Both the position numbers and the translations under genes were made by a program. A stretch of 64,000 nt of DNA from Thiodiazotropha sp040793985 (GTDB lineage Bacteria > Pseudomonadota > Gammaproteobacteria > Chromatiales > Chromatiaceae): NCBI GenBank assembly GCA_040793985.1, contig JBFNJI010000003.1, positions 248,001 to 312,000 of the forward strand. Reading direction: 5' to 3'. Below are positions 16,424-24,433 of this stretch, one piece after another (positions within the stretch are counted from its first letter, which is position 1; every line of letters starts with the position of its first letter). The notes below the pieces were generated by a model. That model ran no database searches. It had not been told where the DNA came from and saw nothing but the letters and a program-made list of their open reading frames with translations.

Positions 16424-17356
16424 TCATGCCGACTCCGTCTTCAGAAAATGCTCTACGATCAGTCCGACCGGTAGCTCCGCTTCCGCAACCAGTGCCCGTT
16501 GCATGTTGGTCCGTCGCATCAGGTAGGTGAGAAAGACGAGCCCCGGGAGGATCTTCTCGGCATCGTCCAGTGAGGATTTCAGGTGAATGTATTCCGTTTC
16601 AGTGAGCTCCCTGAGCTCGATGAGCTTCCTCTCCAGGGAACTCCTTTGAAGATATCTGTTTTCCCTATCAGTTCGTTCCATACCGGTCACGAACGTGGTC
16701 AGCGTGTTTGCCGCCAGGGAGATCAGTTCCACTGCCGTTGTGGGCAACTCGCTGAAGTTGCCATCGAGAAAGCGGTTGAATCCCTCTTCCGTCTCCATCA
16801 TCGAATCGGCGTGTTCGACAAAGATCTCGTAGACATGTTCATACCCCACCGGTGTGGAACGGGAGTGGATAGTACCCTGTGATTCCCAGGCGATCTGGAT
16901 ACTCCGGCTGCCGGAATCGCTGACCACTCTGTTCGGTGCACCGCCCGTGGCGGCAAAATAGCCGATTACCCCCTCTCTGACGCCGTCGGCGATCTCGATC
17001 TCGATATTGCTGCGATGGGCCAGATCAATGATCCGCTGCCGGTTTCTGGCATTCCTGATGGCACTGGTGGCAACTGCAATCACTGTTTCGGCTCCCCTCT
17101 CCTGGCAGTATTGCTTGAACCAGACAAGCGCGTTGTCGATCTCCTCGCACTTTTTTTCGCCGATAATGCCGTGATTTTCAGTGACCTCTTTTCCGATCCC
17201 CAGGCGTTCTTTCTTGATCAACTCGGTCAATACCTGACCCTCTTGTTTCCTGCCCAACACGAACTTGAAGCTTTTACTGCCCATGTCGATCGCGCCTATG
17301 GCCCCGGACTCAGATAGGCGCCGGTTCTGCTGAATTGTAAGGTTTTTGTTGTTCAT
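16424..17356 (-). CDS. Divergent Ppx/GppA-family phosphatase
   Basis: 310 residues with the ASKHA fold of exopolyphosphatase/pppGpp phosphatases. AIDMGSKSFKFVLG replaces the usual DIGSNSFRL, ATSAIRNARN corresponds to ATAALREAxN, and the catalytic-Glu segment DGVREGVIGYFAA is retained. The second phosphate-binding loop is SDSGSRS instead of DIGGGS, a change at normally invariant glycines. Only the N-terminal two domains are present; the HD-like C-terminus of long Ppx is missing. Start ATG at 17356; an upstream in-frame start adds 25 unlikely residues. It may hydrolyse polyP or pppGpp, or act as a sensor with reduced activity. Confidence 0.75.
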   Translation of the reverse strand: MNNKNLTIQQNRRLSESGAIGAIDMGSKSFKFVLGRKQEGQVLTELIKKERLGIGKEVTENHGIIGEKKCEEIDNALVWFKQYCQERGAETVIAVATSAIRNARNRQRIIDLAHRSNIEIEIADGVREGVIGYFAATGGAPNRVVSDSGSRSIQIAWESQGTIHSRSTPVGYEHVYEIFVEHADSMMETEEGFNRFLDGNFSELPTTAVELISLAANTLTTFVTGMERTDRENRYLQRSSLERKLIELRELTETEYIHLKSSLDDAEKILPGLVFLTYLMRRTNMQRALVAEAELPVGLIVEHFLKTESA

Positions 17357-17506
17357 GGAAGCAATTGTAGGATAGTGCTTTTCATCCGCCAGGTGGAGAG
17401 GGCGGCTGCGGCTGGTCTGTAATCCGGGCAATTGCCATCCTGATCATCTCCAATTCATCCGCAGGCCTGGGACGGTTTTATATAGTGGGCAATTGAGATC
17501 AGCTTC

Positions 17507-17745
17507 ATGAGTGCCTTTTCGGTTGCCATCGCCTGCAGCGTCTTGACCGCCACCAGCCGTTATGAATATGTGGTATCCCTGCACACGGCGAAGACGGCGG
17601 ATTTCATGACCGCCAAATTTGCTTGCCAGCCGTTTGATTTTTAAGGGAAAGTTATTGCGAAGGATCATCAACGCAGTGCATGGGATCTCGAGGCTTGCCT
17701 GCAATATCCCCAGCAAGCCTCCGGCTGCTATTGAATGCTAGAGAC
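17507..17745 (+). pseudogene. guaA 3'-end remnant (copy C)
   Basis: Aligns with guaA 2715-2952. Readable matches are RYEYVVSLHTAKTADFMTAK (guaA: RYEYVVSLRAVKTVDFMTAK) and QPFDF, then a premature stop and frameshifts. DNA similarity continues: AAGGATCATCAACG, and CAGCAAGCCTCCGG against CAGCAAGCCGCCGG. It stands 15 kb from guaA in the same orientation. It marks the edge of an inserted block. Confidence 0.85.
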
Positions 17746-17897
17746 CGGCATTGTCTGTCAAATGCGGGCAGCAGGTTTGCGTGCTTTCGTCTACTGCTTT
17801 ATTTGAGATCAACCGACGCTATCCATGCCAGACGATCCTCAGCAACGATGTCAACTGAGGAGTCCCTGTCGTTCGTGTCTTATTCTGCGGTTAGTGC

Positions 17898-18950
17898 CTA
17901 TGTTTCGACCTTGTATGTGTGTATGGCATTTTGAATCAGTCGTGATTCATCGGGTGGGATATTATGGCTCTGTGTATGAATACTGATGGCTTCGAGGGCA
18001 CTGCGGGCTTCTTGGGTTCCCAAGGCCTCAAGCGTTTTTACAACAAGCAACCGACCGTGCCGGTTATCCCGCAGACCCCAATTATCCGCATAAAAATCGA
18101 AAAGGATTCGCTCAGCGTCTGTAATATCCAATTGTGTTAACACCTCCTTTACGCCACGGTATAAAGGTTCCATGCTGAGTGGCCCCCAATCCCTGACGTA
18201 TACGAGAAAGGCTAACATGGTTCGTTCCTGGCTTTTCCCTTTGAATCTGTGCCGCACCCAATCAGTCAGGCGTCCGATCATCTTGTCGTATACTTGTTCG
18301 TTTCCGCTGCCAATTTCGGAGAGAGATACGATCAACACCATCAAATCGTTACTATTTATGGCCACAATATGATAGCCGTCGTCGCCTCGTTCCAGCATCC
18401 AATAAACCGGTTCGAATTTCATTTGTCTGATATCGCGGTTTACCAGAACTCTGGCTGTTCCATCTATACCCTCTGCCAGCCGGATCCCCAGGTTGTCTGA
18501 AGCAGTGGGCACGGTCGCAACCCGATATTCGAATCCCGAGACAAAACCCTGTCTCTCACCACTGACTTCAACCTGGCGTTCCCTCAGCCAACAGATCTCT
18601 CCAGCGATGTGTGCCCACGATTGCCAATCAAAGAACCTGAATGCAGCAGGTCTGAATTCGAGCTGGTTATCATCGTCGCCGATTTGGGTCTTGTCGATCT
18701 CAACAGGAAGATGCAGATAGGGGGTTTTAAACTCCACACGAAATCCCACTGCGCTATTTGTCTCTTCTTCCAACATGGAGACCTCTGCGGTAACCTGTCG
18801 TCGAAATAGCCGCAGCAGTGGTGTTTGATCCAAAAAGGGCGTGCTACCGGATATCAATAGTTCCAGGGAGGCGAATCTCTGCTGGACTCGTTGAAGAAAC
18901 TTTCCGGCAGGACCGAATTTGGTTTTTTGTGTTGGGTTTTGGTGTTTCAA
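17898..18950 (-). CDS. Hypothetical protein, unrecognised (possibly 3' part of a broken gene)
   Basis: 350 codons from a TTG at 18950; the first good ATG is at 18776 (MLEEETNSAVGF). No family recognised. It has no signal peptide or membrane span. The C-terminal 110 residues (ERTMLAFLVYVRDW... LVVKTLEALGTQEARSAL) look helical and HEAT-like. Its 5' end overlaps a second minus-strand frame, 18844-19380, by 107 bases. Residues of that frame before about 18935 and of this frame after it both look coding, so the two may be one gene split by a frameshift. Confidence 0.5.
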   Translation of the reverse strand: MKHQNPTQKTKFGPAGKFLQRVQQRFASLELLISGSTPFLDQTPLLRLFRRQVTAEVSMLEEETNSAVGFRVEFKTPYLHLPVEIDKTQIGDDDNQLEFRPAAFRFFDWQSWAHIAGEICWLRERQVEVSGERQGFVSGFEYRVATVPTASDNLGIRLAEGIDGTARVLVNRDIRQMKFEPVYWMLERGDDGYHIVAINSNDLMVLIVSLSEIGSGNEQVYDKMIGRLTDWVRHRFKGKSQERTMLAFLVYVRDWGPLSMEPLYRGVKEVLTQLDITDAERILFDFYADNWGLRDNRHGRLLVVKTLEALGTQEARSALEAISIHTQSHNIPPDESRLIQNAIHTYKVET

Positions 18951-19380
18951 GCCGAAATATTACATCATTCAGAAACCTAGTTGTCTCCAGCCAGCGACTC
19001 TCAACTGCTGTCGCGGCATGCGCCTTACTGGCTAGACTCCATAATGCGCTATACGAGGTAAATATAGCCTGTGCATCGAAAGAACAGAAGCCCTCCCACG
19101 TCGGTATGGTAGCAGTTATGTGAGTTGATTGGTTGAGTAATTGAGAATAGCGCCAAATGTGTAACAGAAATGGCCGATATTGGTCGATCCCACTAGGTTC
19201 ATAGTCTGAGATAGTTGACCGCTTCGCCCACAGCCAGGACCACTCAGCCATTTCAGAAACGCTAGTTATAGCATTCGAATACCTACGCATCACGGCAACT
19301 GGATAGAGCAGGTTGCGCGGCGGCATGTTGCCTGATGGAAATCGGGGTGTCTGCAAGAAAACGCAAGAGGGCGTATTCAA
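18844..19380 (-). pseudogene. Possible 5' part of the frameshifted 17898 gene
   Basis: A minus-strand frame. The internal start MAEWSWLWAKRS at about 19254 leads to a plausible helical stretch ending ESRWLETTRFLNDVIFR. Its tail overlapping the downstream gene looks non-coding. It could join the 17898 gene by one base shift near 18930. No homology recognised; it may be chance. Confidence 0.25.
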
Positions 19381-19882
19381 CCCGAACTCCTGGGTGTTGA
19401 GCGGATCAACGAACGGGCAGCCGGATGACTCCGGTGTATCCTGCCGTCAGCTTTCTGCCTTGATAAGCAGAGCTGTTGCAGTTATTCGTCCTATACTTCA
19501 ATTTCTGCCGAACATCGGTTCTGCTTGGTCTTCGGCATCGAAAGGGTTAAGCATCGAGCCGAATCGATTCTCCAATACGGCTTATTCCTATGGGATAGCC
19601 GGCATGATCACTGCTACACTCAACAGTAAAGGGGAGCTCATTGAACGCTTCAACAGGACTGCTCGTCAGTCTGCCGGGCATGCAGACTCATGGAGTGTCC
19701 TGGCTGAAGACAGGCGTACTTGCGGATTGAGCGTCATCGAAAGAACTACACCTATGGCATGAAGAGTATCCGGTGAAGCTTGATATAAGCCAACGGTCGA
19801 CAAGGCGCATTGAGAATCTCTGTTCACACGCAACAGCGCGCAGAATTCAGCGGGTAAATAATTAAACATGGAGTGAAGAGTC
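19381..19882. other. Intergenic region before the ART-like gene
   Basis: 500 bases with open frames on both strands but none with convincing protein character. GGAG at 19870-19873 serves the next gene. Confidence 0.35.
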
Positions 19883-20635
19883 ATGACTAGAGTATTTCGA
19901 GGTGTAACCACCACACCGGAAAAGTTGATCAAACGTCATGGATTCAAAGCATGGCAGTCGCTGGATAGAAATACAGCGCTGAATGTGATTGCATCATATT
20001 GTTTGAAAGGCAAATACACTCCTCCACGTGTGAGTAATGTTTTAGTTTCCAACATGCTTAAAAGACAAAGAGATCTTGCGCTCATTCGAAGACCGAGAGA
20101 GGGCACGCAAGATTACCAACGGCGGAGACAGGCGTTTTGCCCCAACCTAAATGATCTCAGGGTGCTTGTTAAGAAGGAGAAGCGGAATGACACTTTTTGG
20201 ATTTCTACAGATCCAACGCCCGCATGCGGCGGATATGCTGGCAACTACGTTTACTGGATCGAAGTGCCTGAATTGAGAGCTGTCAGTCCAGGCTTTAAAC
20301 ACAACGGCATTTCCATAGGTAACAGACAGGGGAGATTTGCCAAGCTCATGACCGATGGGTCCGGACAGATTGTCGCCCTCGATCTCTACGGAAATGCAGG
20401 CGCGGAATACGCATTTTTAACCGAGATCAAGTTGGACTGGATAAAGTATGTAAAACATAAGCAGAGGAGCGCAATTCCGGAATCATATGAACTTGTAACG
20501 GGCCTGGAATTTGAAGGACCCTGGTATAAAATGCCTACAGGCTGGAAACGCGATAAGGTACAACCCACGCCGCCAACAACAAGAACAAAGCCTCCAAGAC
20601 CGGACAAGAGGAACCGGCCGAGAATTTCCAAGTAA
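19883..20635 (+). CDS. Putative mono-ADP-ribosyltransferase (cholera/pertussis/pierisin-like fold)
   Basis: A 250-residue protein. The N-terminus VFRGVTTTPEKLIKRHGFKAW (residues 4-24) follows the pattern of pertussis toxin S1 (VYRYDSRPPEDVFQNGFTAW), giving the NAD-binding Arg (Arg6). An F-x-STD segment (FWISTDPTP, Ser108-Asp110) followed by YVYWIEV matches the STS strand and the next strand. AGAEYAFLTEIKLDWIKYV carries a Glu (Glu175) at the position of the catalytic Glu in the E-x-A-F-x-x-x-I pattern of this class. Residue -2 from it is Gly, not Glu or Gln. The C-terminal tail (about 225-250) is Pro/Lys/Arg-rich. There is no signal peptide, so it might be injected, fused-system derived or intracellular. 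Target unknown. Motif matching by eye only. Confidence 0.6.
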   Translation: MTRVFRGVTTTPEKLIKRHGFKAWQSLDRNTALNVIASYCLKGKYTPPRVSNVLVSNMLKRQRDLALIRRPREGTQDYQRRRQAFCPNLNDLRVLVKKEKRNDTFWISTDPTPACGGYAGNYVYWIEVPELRAVSPGFKHNGISIGNRQGRFAKLMTDGSGQIVALDLYGNAGAEYAFLTEIKLDWIKYVKHKQRSAIPESYELVTGLEFEGPWYKMPTGWKRDKVQPTPPTTRTKPPRPDKRNRPRISK

Positions 20636-21613
20636 AATAGCCACTATTCCATGAAAATCAGGTCAGGGGATGAATTCAATAGCCTGTCTTCGCCCTGGGC
20701 GTTCGTTTCGAATACCGCAATTCAAGAGCCAAGAACATTGGTGAGACCAAGGCCAGGTCATGGGCGCATGGCCAACCTGCCGCAGCTCCTATGGTAACGG
20801 CAGTGTGACCGGATTGACGAAACAGCCTCAGGGATGGGTATCCTGGTTATGAATCAGGCGGCCATGGGATTCACGGCCAGTTCATGGAGGCAGGGCATGG
20901 ATGGAGTAAGGAGATAGCAGCCTATTCAGACGTGCAGCTACACATGATAAGGAGAGAAAAGGGCGGAAAAGCGGGACGACTCAGTCCATATTCAGACCGG
21001 GCAAGTGGGTCAATTTTCAAGACAGATCCAGGGTCGGGTATAAGAGCAAATCAAATACCATGATAGTGTTATGGTATTTATGGCGTATAGCACGGCAGGA
21101 AGCACCGATATCATGAAAAGGTGATTTATCCCGGCAGGGTTTTGGGGAGCTTGAACTGCGCGTAGCCTCGAGCAATCCGGAAACCGGCTCAACCATTTGC
21201 ACAACCAGAGGCCTGGTTGATTGCAGCTCATCAGGATCAGAGATGCTGCAACGGATTTATAGGCTGATGGAGTATTCATACAAGCAAAATACTGACCGAA
21301 ATCATTTCATTTTTTTTACCGTTAAGTTACATTTTTATTACACTGCAAGGTCGAAACTTATAGACGCTCTTGGTGTTAAGGGCCGCCCAGAAAACTTTTT
21401 GTAAAAAATAAAGGGTTGTAAAAAGAGCCAAAGCACATTACCCAGCAAAAATCCAACGCGGCAGGCGATTTTTTTAGCGTGCCGATTCCGAGGTATCCCC
21501 GGCAATTTGGGAAGCAGGGCTGGCGTTTTAACGGAGACGATGATTTTCGCTTCCGGTGGATAGTAGTGCGTACATCGGGGCTCTATTGGCTAAACTACTA
21601 AATGGAGGAATCA
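20636..21613. other. Long intergenic region before the phosphate operon
   Basis: Nearly 1 kb with no supported gene. An A+T-rich part at 21295-21430 probably contains the promoter of the DUF47-PiT genes. At 21326-21343, GTTACAT-TTTT-ATTACAC forms two half-sites 11 bases apart, the spacing of a Pho box, but each matches the CTGTCAT consensus at only about half its positions. The remainder shows no repeat or RNA I recognise. Confidence 0.4.
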
Positions 21614-22294
21614 ATGCGAACGACAAATCCAATAGCTTCGCTGTTAGGGAGCTCTCCTTTCAAACCCATGCAGGCCCATATGCGCATAGTCAATGAGTGC
21701 GTGGCGGAAGTCCCGGGGCTTTTCGAGGCACTGGTGGCCGGTGATCAGGATAAGGTTGCTGAATATAAGGGCCGCATCTTTGAAAAGGAGCAAGAAGCGG
21801 ACGATCTGGAGCACCAGCTCAGGGCGCATCTGCCCAAGAGTCTCTTCATGCCGGTGGATCGCCGCGACCTGTTGGAGCTGCTTACGGTCCAGGATGCAGT
21901 GGCGGATACCGCCCAGGATATTGCCGGCCTGATGGTCGAGCGCGACATGAGCGTCCCTGAAGGTATGGCGGAACCCCTGCTGGCCTTTGTCCAACGTTGC
22001 GTAGATTCCTGCAATCACGCCGCCTCCATTATCGAATCCCTCGATGAGCTTTTGGAAATGGGCTTTCGCGGCCGCGAAGCCAGCAAAGTCGATGAGCTAG
22101 TCGCGGAGCTGAATAAAGTCGAAGACGAAACCGATGAAATGGGAATGTCTCTGGCGCGCACGCTCTTCTCCATGGAAGACGATATGAAGCCGGTATCGGT
22201 CATGTTCTGGTATCAAATGCTGCAGTGGATCGGGGACCTGGCTGACAATGCCGAAGAGATAGGAAATCGAATGCGCCTCTTGATCGCCCGGTAA
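21614..22294 (+). CDS. DUF47/TIGR00153 PhoU-like protein, PiT partner
   Basis: 226 residues, all helical, of the PhoU-related DUF47 family that usually accompanies PiT phosphate transporters. It includes the acidic metal-cluster helices EKEQEADDLEHQLR and NKVEDETDEMGM and the segment LTVQDAVADTAQDI. GGAGG at 21604-21608 favours the ATG at 21614 over the one at 21602. The PiT gene follows after 115 bases. Likely role: control of phosphate uptake or of the transporter's stability. Confidence 0.9.
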   Translation: MRTTNPIASLLGSSPFKPMQAHMRIVNECVAEVPGLFEALVAGDQDKVAEYKGRIFEKEQEADDLEHQLRAHLPKSLFMPVDRRDLLELLTVQDAVADTAQDIAGLMVERDMSVPEGMAEPLLAFVQRCVDSCNHAASIIESLDELLEMGFRGREASKVDELVAELNKVEDETDEMGMSLARTLFSMEDDMKPVSVMFWYQMLQWIGDLADNAEEIGNRMRLLIAR

Positions 22295-22409
22295 GCACCC
22301 GCCCGTCACAGGCGTGGAACTAGAAATTGGCCGATCAGTTTTCCATTTTCCACAGTCCGCGGACAACGCTTAGCGTATCGCGGCCGATTGAACAATAAAG
22401 GGTTTCGTC

Positions 22410-23675
22410 ATGGAAATTATCTCAGAATGGGGTTTCGTCTTCTTTGCTATGGCCGTCGTATTCGGCCTCTACATGACCTGGGGCATCGGTGCCAACGACG
22501 TGGCCAATGCCATGGGCACATCGGTGGGTTCCGGCGCCATTACCGTCAAACAGGCCATTGTGATCGCCGCGATTTTTGAATTTGCAGGCGCCTTCATCGC
22601 CGGCGGATCGGTTACCAAGACTATCCGCAAAGGCATCATCGATCCGAGTTCCATTACCGGAAATCCCGAATTTCTTGTCTATGGCATGCTGGCCGCCCTG
22701 CTCGCTGCGGCGATCTGGCTGATGATCGCTTCCACCCGGGGATGGCCGGTATCCACTACCCATACCATCATCGGCGCCATTGTCGGCTTTGCCATGGCCG
22801 GTATCGGCATCGACTCGGTCAACTGGGGGAAAATCGGCAGCATCGTCGCCAGCTGGATTGTCTCCCCGTTGGTTGGCGGTTTCATCGCCCTGTTGTTGAT
22901 GATCAGCATCCGTAAGCTCATATTGAACACGGACAATCCCTTCGCCAAGGCGCGAACCTGGGCGCCGGTCTATGTCTTTCTGGTGGGCTGGATCGTCTCC
23001 CTGGTCACCATGTTCAAAGGGCTTAAGCATCTCAAACTCGAATTGACCCCCTTGGAAAGCTTTCTGGTCGCCACCGTGGTCGGCATCATCGTGGCTGTCA
23101 TTGGCAAAATGATGATTAACCGGGTCAAAGTCGACGAAGAGGCGGATAAGGACTTCCATTTTGCCAGCGTCGAAAAGGTCTTCACGCCACTGATGATTTT
23201 CACCGCTTGCGCCATGGCCTTCGCCCATGGTTCCAATGACGTGGCCAACGGCATCGGCCCCATGGCGGCGGTCATCGCTATCGTCGAAAGCGGTGGCGAG
23301 GTGGGCCAAAAAGCGGGTTTGCCGATCTGGATCCTGGCCCTTGGCGGCGCTGGCATCGTGGTCGGCCTGGCTACCATGGGTTACAAGGTGATGCAGACCA
23401 TTGGTACTAAAATCACTGAACTGACGCCGACCAGGGGCTATTGCGCCACCCTGGCCGCGGCCACCACCGTCGTTATCGCCTCCAAGACCGGGCTTCCGGT
23501 CTCCACCACCCAGATCGCGGTAGGCTGTGTCATGGGCGTGGGTATCGCCCGGGGCGTGGGCGCCCTTGACCTCCGGGTCATCGGTAATATCGTGATGTCC
23601 TGGCTGATCACCCTGCCTGCCGGCGGTATCATGGCTGCCCTGTTCTTCTTCCTGTTTAAGGGCCTTTTCAGCTAG
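22410..23675 (+). CDS. PiT-family inorganic phosphate transporter
   Basis: 421 residues, about ten to twelve membrane segments, with the two inverted PHO4 signatures: GIGANDVANAMG (from residue 25) and GSNDVANGIGP (from residue 274). Each is followed by a hydrophobic half ending in a VSTTHTI or VSTTQIA loop. It imports phosphate (as metal-phosphate) with a cation gradient. DUF47 upstream is the normal partner. The following P-loop and phosphatase genes lie on the same strand, making phosphate or phospho-signalling the theme of the cluster. Confidence 0.95.
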   Translation: MEIISEWGFVFFAMAVVFGLYMTWGIGANDVANAMGTSVGSGAITVKQAIVIAAIFEFAGAFIAGGSVTKTIRKGIIDPSSITGNPEFLVYGMLAALLAAAIWLMIASTRGWPVSTTHTIIGAIVGFAMAGIGIDSVNWGKIGSIVASWIVSPLVGGFIALLLMISIRKLILNTDNPFAKARTWAPVYVFLVGWIVSLVTMFKGLKHLKLELTPLESFLVATVVGIIVAVIGKMMINRVKVDEEADKDFHFASVEKVFTPLMIFTACAMAFAHGSNDVANGIGPMAAVIAIVESGGEVGQKAGLPIWILALGGAGIVVGLATMGYKVMQTIGTKITELTPTRGYCATLAAATTVVIASKTGLPVSTTQIAVGCVMGVGIARGVGALDLRVIGNIVMSWLITLPAGGIMAALFFFLFKGLFS

Positions 23676-23821
23676 CCTGCCCGGCCACTCCGGTGCCCCT
23701 CGATACAAGGGGCGCCGGAAAGCGTCGAAGTACAGAATATTCAAGTGCTTGTGTGAGTTTTTTCGCCTCTGCTGCGAAACTGTGCGATCCTTGTCTGACC
23801 GAAATCCTTGGCAAAATATCC

Positions 23822-24427
23822 ATGTGCAGGTTGCAGACAGCGCTTATCGACGACATCCACGAAATCAAGGGCATTCCCTTTCCCGCCCATATCAGCTTCC
23901 GGCAACTGCTTGTAACCGGACCGCCGGGTGCCGGTAAAAGCACCCTGATCCGGGCATTGGGAGGCTGGTCGGAAGAAGGCTACATCGATCTAACCTACAA
24001 TAAATGGTGGGCAGCCCAGTCGCTTTCCCTGCGTCCCCGGGAGATCCATCTCGGATTCCCATTCAAGGGCTTCGAGGAGGCGCTTTCTGTGTTCGATAAA
24101 GCCTGGATTGAAGCTTCGCCGCCGCCGGATCTCGAGCTGGGGCGCATCAGGGTCCCACCCAAAAAACGCTTTTTCTTTTCCGTCAATTGGCACAAGCGCT
24201 ATGCATTTGAATTTTTACTCCCGCCGGTGGAGACGGTTTACCGCCAGCGAAAAGAGCGGGCAAGGATCGGTACCCACCCCGTCGACAAGGACGTCACCCG
24301 GGAACAGGTGGAAAACCAAGCCATCGTTTTCGAAAGGGTCGCCCACTATTTACAGCAACATGGGTTGAGCGTATATGTTCGTGAAGGCACCGATGCGCCT
24401 CCCCGGCGTATCGTCGGTTTAGAGTGA
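23822..24427 (+). CDS. P-loop NTPase/kinase-like protein
   Basis: About 201 residues from the ATG at 23822. A GTG at 23693 would add 43 residues and neither has a strong RBS. The Walker A motif LVTGPPGAGKSTLIRALGG lies about 31 residues in. A Trp-rich segment and PPKKRFFFSVNWHKRY follow; no clear Walker B. It resembles small nucleotide or polynucleotide kinase folds, but I cannot assign a family. The FHA-PPP gene begins six bases after its stop, so the two are almost certainly translated from one mRNA and may work together as kinase and phosphatase. Confidence 0.75.
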   Translation: MCRLQTALIDDIHEIKGIPFPAHISFRQLLVTGPPGAGKSTLIRALGGWSEEGYIDLTYNKWWAAQSLSLRPREIHLGFPFKGFEEALSVFDKAWIEASPPPDLELGRIRVPPKKRFFFSVNWHKRYAFEFLLPPVETVYRQRKERARIGTHPVDKDVTREQVENQAIVFERVAHYLQQHGLSVYVREGTDAPPRRIVGLE

Positions 24428-24433
24428 TTACCT

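Noticed and set aside
19313..19762. Plus-strand open frame of 149 codons that I first considered as a mobile-intron protein start
   Set aside because: No reverse-transcriptase or maturase motif, no RBS and no intron RNA structure recognised.
22422..23744. Long minus-strand open frame (440 codons) opposite the PiT gene
   Set aside because: Exactly antisense to a clear transporter gene. Its translation is His/Asp/Gly-rich and low in hydrophobic residues, a shadow of the codon pattern.
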